Shown here piece after piece: positions 61,893 to 64,000 of a stretch of 64,000 bases of DNA. Under the pieces are notes generated by a model. That model was given only the letters and a program-made list of their open reading frames with translations. It did not search any database and was not told the origin of the DNA. Position 1 is the first letter of the stretch. Every line of letters starts with the position of its first letter. Made by a program: the position numbers and the translations under genes. Origin of the DNA: Qipengyuania xiapuensis (GTDB lineage: Bacteria; Pseudomonadota; Alphaproteobacteria; Sphingomonadales; Sphingomonadaceae); the NCBI RefSeq assembly GCF_019711395.1, contig NZ_JAIGNL010000002.1:62001-126000 (forward strand). Direction: 5' to 3'.

Positions 61893-63620
61893 ATGGGGCT
61901 CGCTTCTCGAATCATGTACAGTTTTGCACTTGTGCTCGCAGTTGCGGGCGCGGCTCTCCCGCGCCCTGCCCAAGCCGAAATCTGCATGCTCGCCAGCCAG
62001 CAGCAAATGAGCCTCAGCGAAGCGGCTGGCGCAGACGGCTGGGTCTGCGACAACGGCAAGGCCGCAGTTGCTGCCGAAAGCCATGGCTGGCTGAAGTACA
62101 GCGGAGACGACCTGCGCGTCGGCCCGACGACCATGGTCGGGCATTCGCTACCCATGGACGGATTCGTCCTGGGGATCGAAGCGGCCGACGGTTCGCTCGA
62201 CGAGCGCTATTTCTCGGAACACCGGATCGCGGAAGCCTGGACATCGGGTTCGCGCTATGCGCTCGACCTAGACCTGAAACGCGGCGACACCGTCTACGTC
62301 CGCTTCGACCAGTCGCTGGGCACCATGGATGCGAAGGAAATCGGCTTCCAGGACCCCGAGTTCGCCGAAACGCTGCGCACCGCATCGCTGATCCTGCTGG
62401 GTATCATTCTCGGGATTCTCGGCCTCACCGTCGCCACAAGCACCTTGCTCGCCGTAGCAATCCGGCGTCCCTACGCCTGGCTCCACGCGAGCTACTCGAC
62501 CCTGCTGACGATCTACGTCGCATGCTCCGGATCGGTGGTATTTGTCGCTTTCCCGTGGCTGTCGCTGTGGGACCGCGCGACGGTGACCTATGCCTCGCTT
62601 GCCTGGGCGATAGCCCTTCTCGGGCCCTTCGCCCTCGATTTCTTCCGGCGGGCGGAACTGGGGCGTGGCCTGCGCGGCGCGATCATGGTCTCCGCTTCGT
62701 TAGCGTTCCTCGCAGGATTCCTCCTTCCGCTGAGTGCGTTGCTGGATGTGAACCTGCGCACGCTTTACAATGCGGCCTTCCTGCCCGGAATGGTCACGAC
62801 GATCATCGTCACCGCGGTCGCCTGGCGCCGAGGCAACGAGAACGCGAAGGTTTTCGCGCTCGCATGGGCAATGCCGTTCCTGTTCGGGGCTGAGCGGGTG
62901 ATCCGCAATCTCGACCTCTACACCCTGCCTCCGATCACCGATTTCGGCTTCCACATCGCGCTGGCCATCGAGGCCTCCATGCTGACGCTCATTATCGGCT
63001 GGCAGATCGAGCGCATGCGCAAGGAGCGCGACTCTGCGCTGGCCGAGCGCGCGATCCTCGAGGCGGAATCGCGCCTCGATCCGCTCACCGGCCTGCGCAA
63101 CCGCCGCGATTATGATCGCCGTGTCTGGAATCGCGGCGAAGTCCTCGGCCTGATCGATCTGGACCACTTCAAGCAGGTCAATGACCGCTATGGTCACGAA
63201 ACGGGCGATGCCGTTCTCAAGGTGGTCGCCTCCGTGCTCAAGCAAGGCGTGACGGACGGAAAGCTGTCGGGCGCCTGGCGACTTGGCGGCGAGGAATTCG
63301 CAGTGATCATCCCGTCGGATGGCCGGGCCATGGCCGAGGTCGAGATCAACGCCCTTCGCAACCGCATCCCGATCGCGATCGACAACAGCATCCCGGGTCT
63401 CGAGAATACGGTGACGGCGAGCGCCGGACTGGCCGAGGTCGGAAGCAATTCCAACCTCGCGACTTTCCGCCAGGCCGACCGGATGCTCTATGCTGCCAAG
63501 AAACTCGGTCGCGACAGGCTATGCTTCAAGACGGCAGAGGCTGCTCTTTCCGAGAAGAAAGCGACCGAAACTTCGAATGAGCCGGACGATCAGCTCAGCC
63601 GGTCGCGGAACGTCGCGTAG
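61893..63620 (+). CDS. 7TM-DISM membrane receptor with active-type GGDEF domain
   Basis: A 575-residue diguanylate cyclase. A signal peptide ('MGLASRIMYSFALVLAVAGAALPRPAQA') is followed by a periplasmic sensor domain of about 130 residues that resembles the 7TMR-DISMED2 fold. Seven or eight membrane helices follow (about 165-365), then a linker helix and a GGDEF domain with 'LDPLTGLRNRRDYDRRVWNRGEVLGLIDLDHFKQVNDRYGHETGDAVL' and the active-site 'WRLGGEEFAVI'. There is no RxxD inhibitory site five residues upstream, so product inhibition by that route is not expected. It sits between ornithine decarboxylase and nspC; its last 31 bases overlap the end of nspC on the opposite strand. Confidence 0.9.
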   Translation: MGLASRIMYSFALVLAVAGAALPRPAQAEICMLASQQQMSLSEAAGADGWVCDNGKAAVAAESHGWLKYSGDDLRVGPTTMVGHSLPMDGFVLGIEAADGSLDERYFSEHRIAEAWTSGSRYALDLDLKRGDTVYVRFDQSLGTMDAKEIGFQDPEFAETLRTASLILLGIILGILGLTVATSTLLAVAIRRPYAWLHASYSTLLTIYVACSGSVVFVAFPWLSLWDRATVTYASLAWAIALLGPFALDFFRRAELGRGLRGAIMVSASLAFLAGFLLPLSALLDVNLRTLYNAAFLPGMVTTIIVTAVAWRRGNENAKVFALAWAMPFLFGAERVIRNLDLYTLPPITDFGFHIALAIEASMLTLIIGWQIERMRKERDSALAERAILEAESRLDPLTGLRNRRDYDRRVWNRGEVLGLIDLDHFKQVNDRYGHETGDAVLKVVASVLKQGVTDGKLSGAWRLGGEEFAVIIPSDGRAMAEVEINALRNRIPIAIDNSIPGLENTVTASAGLAEVGSNSNLATFRQADRMLYAAKKLGRDRLCFKTAEAALSEKKATETSNEPDDQLSRSRNVA

Positions 63621-64000
63621 CCGAACTCCTTGACGAGCTCGAGCTGGTCGGTCTCGCTGTCCCACATCCAGATGCTGGGTAGCTGGACGCCATTGAAGGT
63701 GTTCGTTTTCACCATCGAATAATGCGCCTGGTCGAGGAAGGCGAAGCGCTTGCCGACCTCTGCGCCGCCCGCGATCCGATAATCGCCGATGACATCGCCG
63801 GCGAGACAGGACGGGCCGCCGATCCGCACCTCGGGCGTGTCGTAGTTGGTGTCCTCGCCCAGCATGGCCGGACGGTAAGGGGCTTCGATCACATCTGGCA
63901 TGTGGCAGGTTGCCGAGACGTCCGCGATGGCAACCGGCACTTCGTTGAAGCCGGTATCGAGAATCGTGCCGACGAGGATGCCGGCATCGAGCGCCACGGC
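63590..64000 (-). CDS. nspC: Carboxynorspermidine decarboxylase, N-terminus cut by window edge
   Basis: The C-terminal 136 residues plus one partial codon context of a PLP decarboxylase of the alanine-racemase fold that makes norspermidine/spermidine or related polyamines from a carboxylated precursor. Typical segments are 'LDAGILVGTILDTGFNEVPVAIADVSATCHMPDVIEAPYRP', 'GGPSCLAGDVIGDY' with the catalytic Cys, 'KRFAFLDQAHYSMVKTNTFNGVQLPSIWMWD'. The frame stays open to the window end, so the gene continues beyond 64000; the ATG at 63997 is internal. With ornithine decarboxylase it defines a polyamine locus. Confidence 0.9.
   Translation of the reverse strand, partial: AVALDAGILVGTILDTGFNEVPVAIADVSATCHMPDVIEAPYRPAMLGEDTNYDTPEVRIGGPSCLAGDVIGDYRIAGGAEVGKRFAFLDQAHYSMVKTNTFNGVQLPSIWMWDSETDQLELVKEFGYATFRDRLS

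Overview
The window is GC-rich, gene-dense bacterial chromosome. Gene content points to an alphaproteobacterium of the order Sphingomonadales, probably near Erythrobacter/Qipengyuania. The signs are a 5-aminolevulinate synthase (C4 haem route), a short RecO without a cysteine cluster, ornithine decarboxylase next to carboxynorspermidine decarboxylase, a recG-sdhE-mfd block, and a small CC-motif protein resembling the sphingomonad family DUF6628. I infer this from protein families; no alignment was run. I see no prophage, insertion sequence, CRISPR array or rRNA operon. Most of the window is core genome, and the unusual signals are small genes and regulatory DNA.

Layout. 1-8.9 kb: a truncated membrane/PH-like protein, recG, sdhE, mfd, a degenerate-GGDEF/EAL protein, NAD kinase, tRNA-Asn. 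8.9-19.9 kb: a TSUP exporter, a GNAT acetyltransferase, secA, a small secreted protein, argJ overlapping an inositol-phosphatase-family gene, then overlapping ppk and ppx, and apaG. 19.9-28.6 kb: two overlapping S9 peptidases, a 38-residue pilin-leader-like peptide, a GST-kappa-like isomerase, a Fur-box-preceded small protein, hypothetical and Excalibur proteins, metZ, and a TetR repressor with a multi-dyad operator facing a small membrane protein. 29-38 kb: a GT39 and a GT2-GtrA glycosyltransferase tail to tail, leuB, recO, ubiK, tspO, an extended SDR, gor and a DEAD-box helicase. 38-46.5 kb: a tautomerase divergent from a winged-helix/TPR regulator, pgi divergent from lepB-rnc-era, a DUF4010 membrane protein and a CPBP protease behind an AT-rich operator/promoter. 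46.5-53.2 kb: topA coupled to a 60-residue basic protein, an SMP-30-like lipoprotein, plsY-dprA, murI. 53.2-64 kb: hemA, an acyl-CoA ligase, a surface lipoprotein, a nitroreductase, two exported proteins, a metallohydrolase-like protein, ornithine decarboxylase, a 7TM-GGDEF diguanylate cyclase, and truncated nspC.

Shared themes: DNA repair and topology (recG, mfd, recO, dprA, topA); polyphosphate metabolism (ppk/ppx, with NAD kinase elsewhere); envelope and lipid work (secA, lepB, plsY, murI, glycosyltransferases, lipoproteins); RNA processing with lepB (rnc, era); and polyamine synthesis flanking a c-di-GMP synthase. Very long antisense open frames opposite secA, mfd, topA, pgi and the peptidases are coding mirror images and were not annotated.
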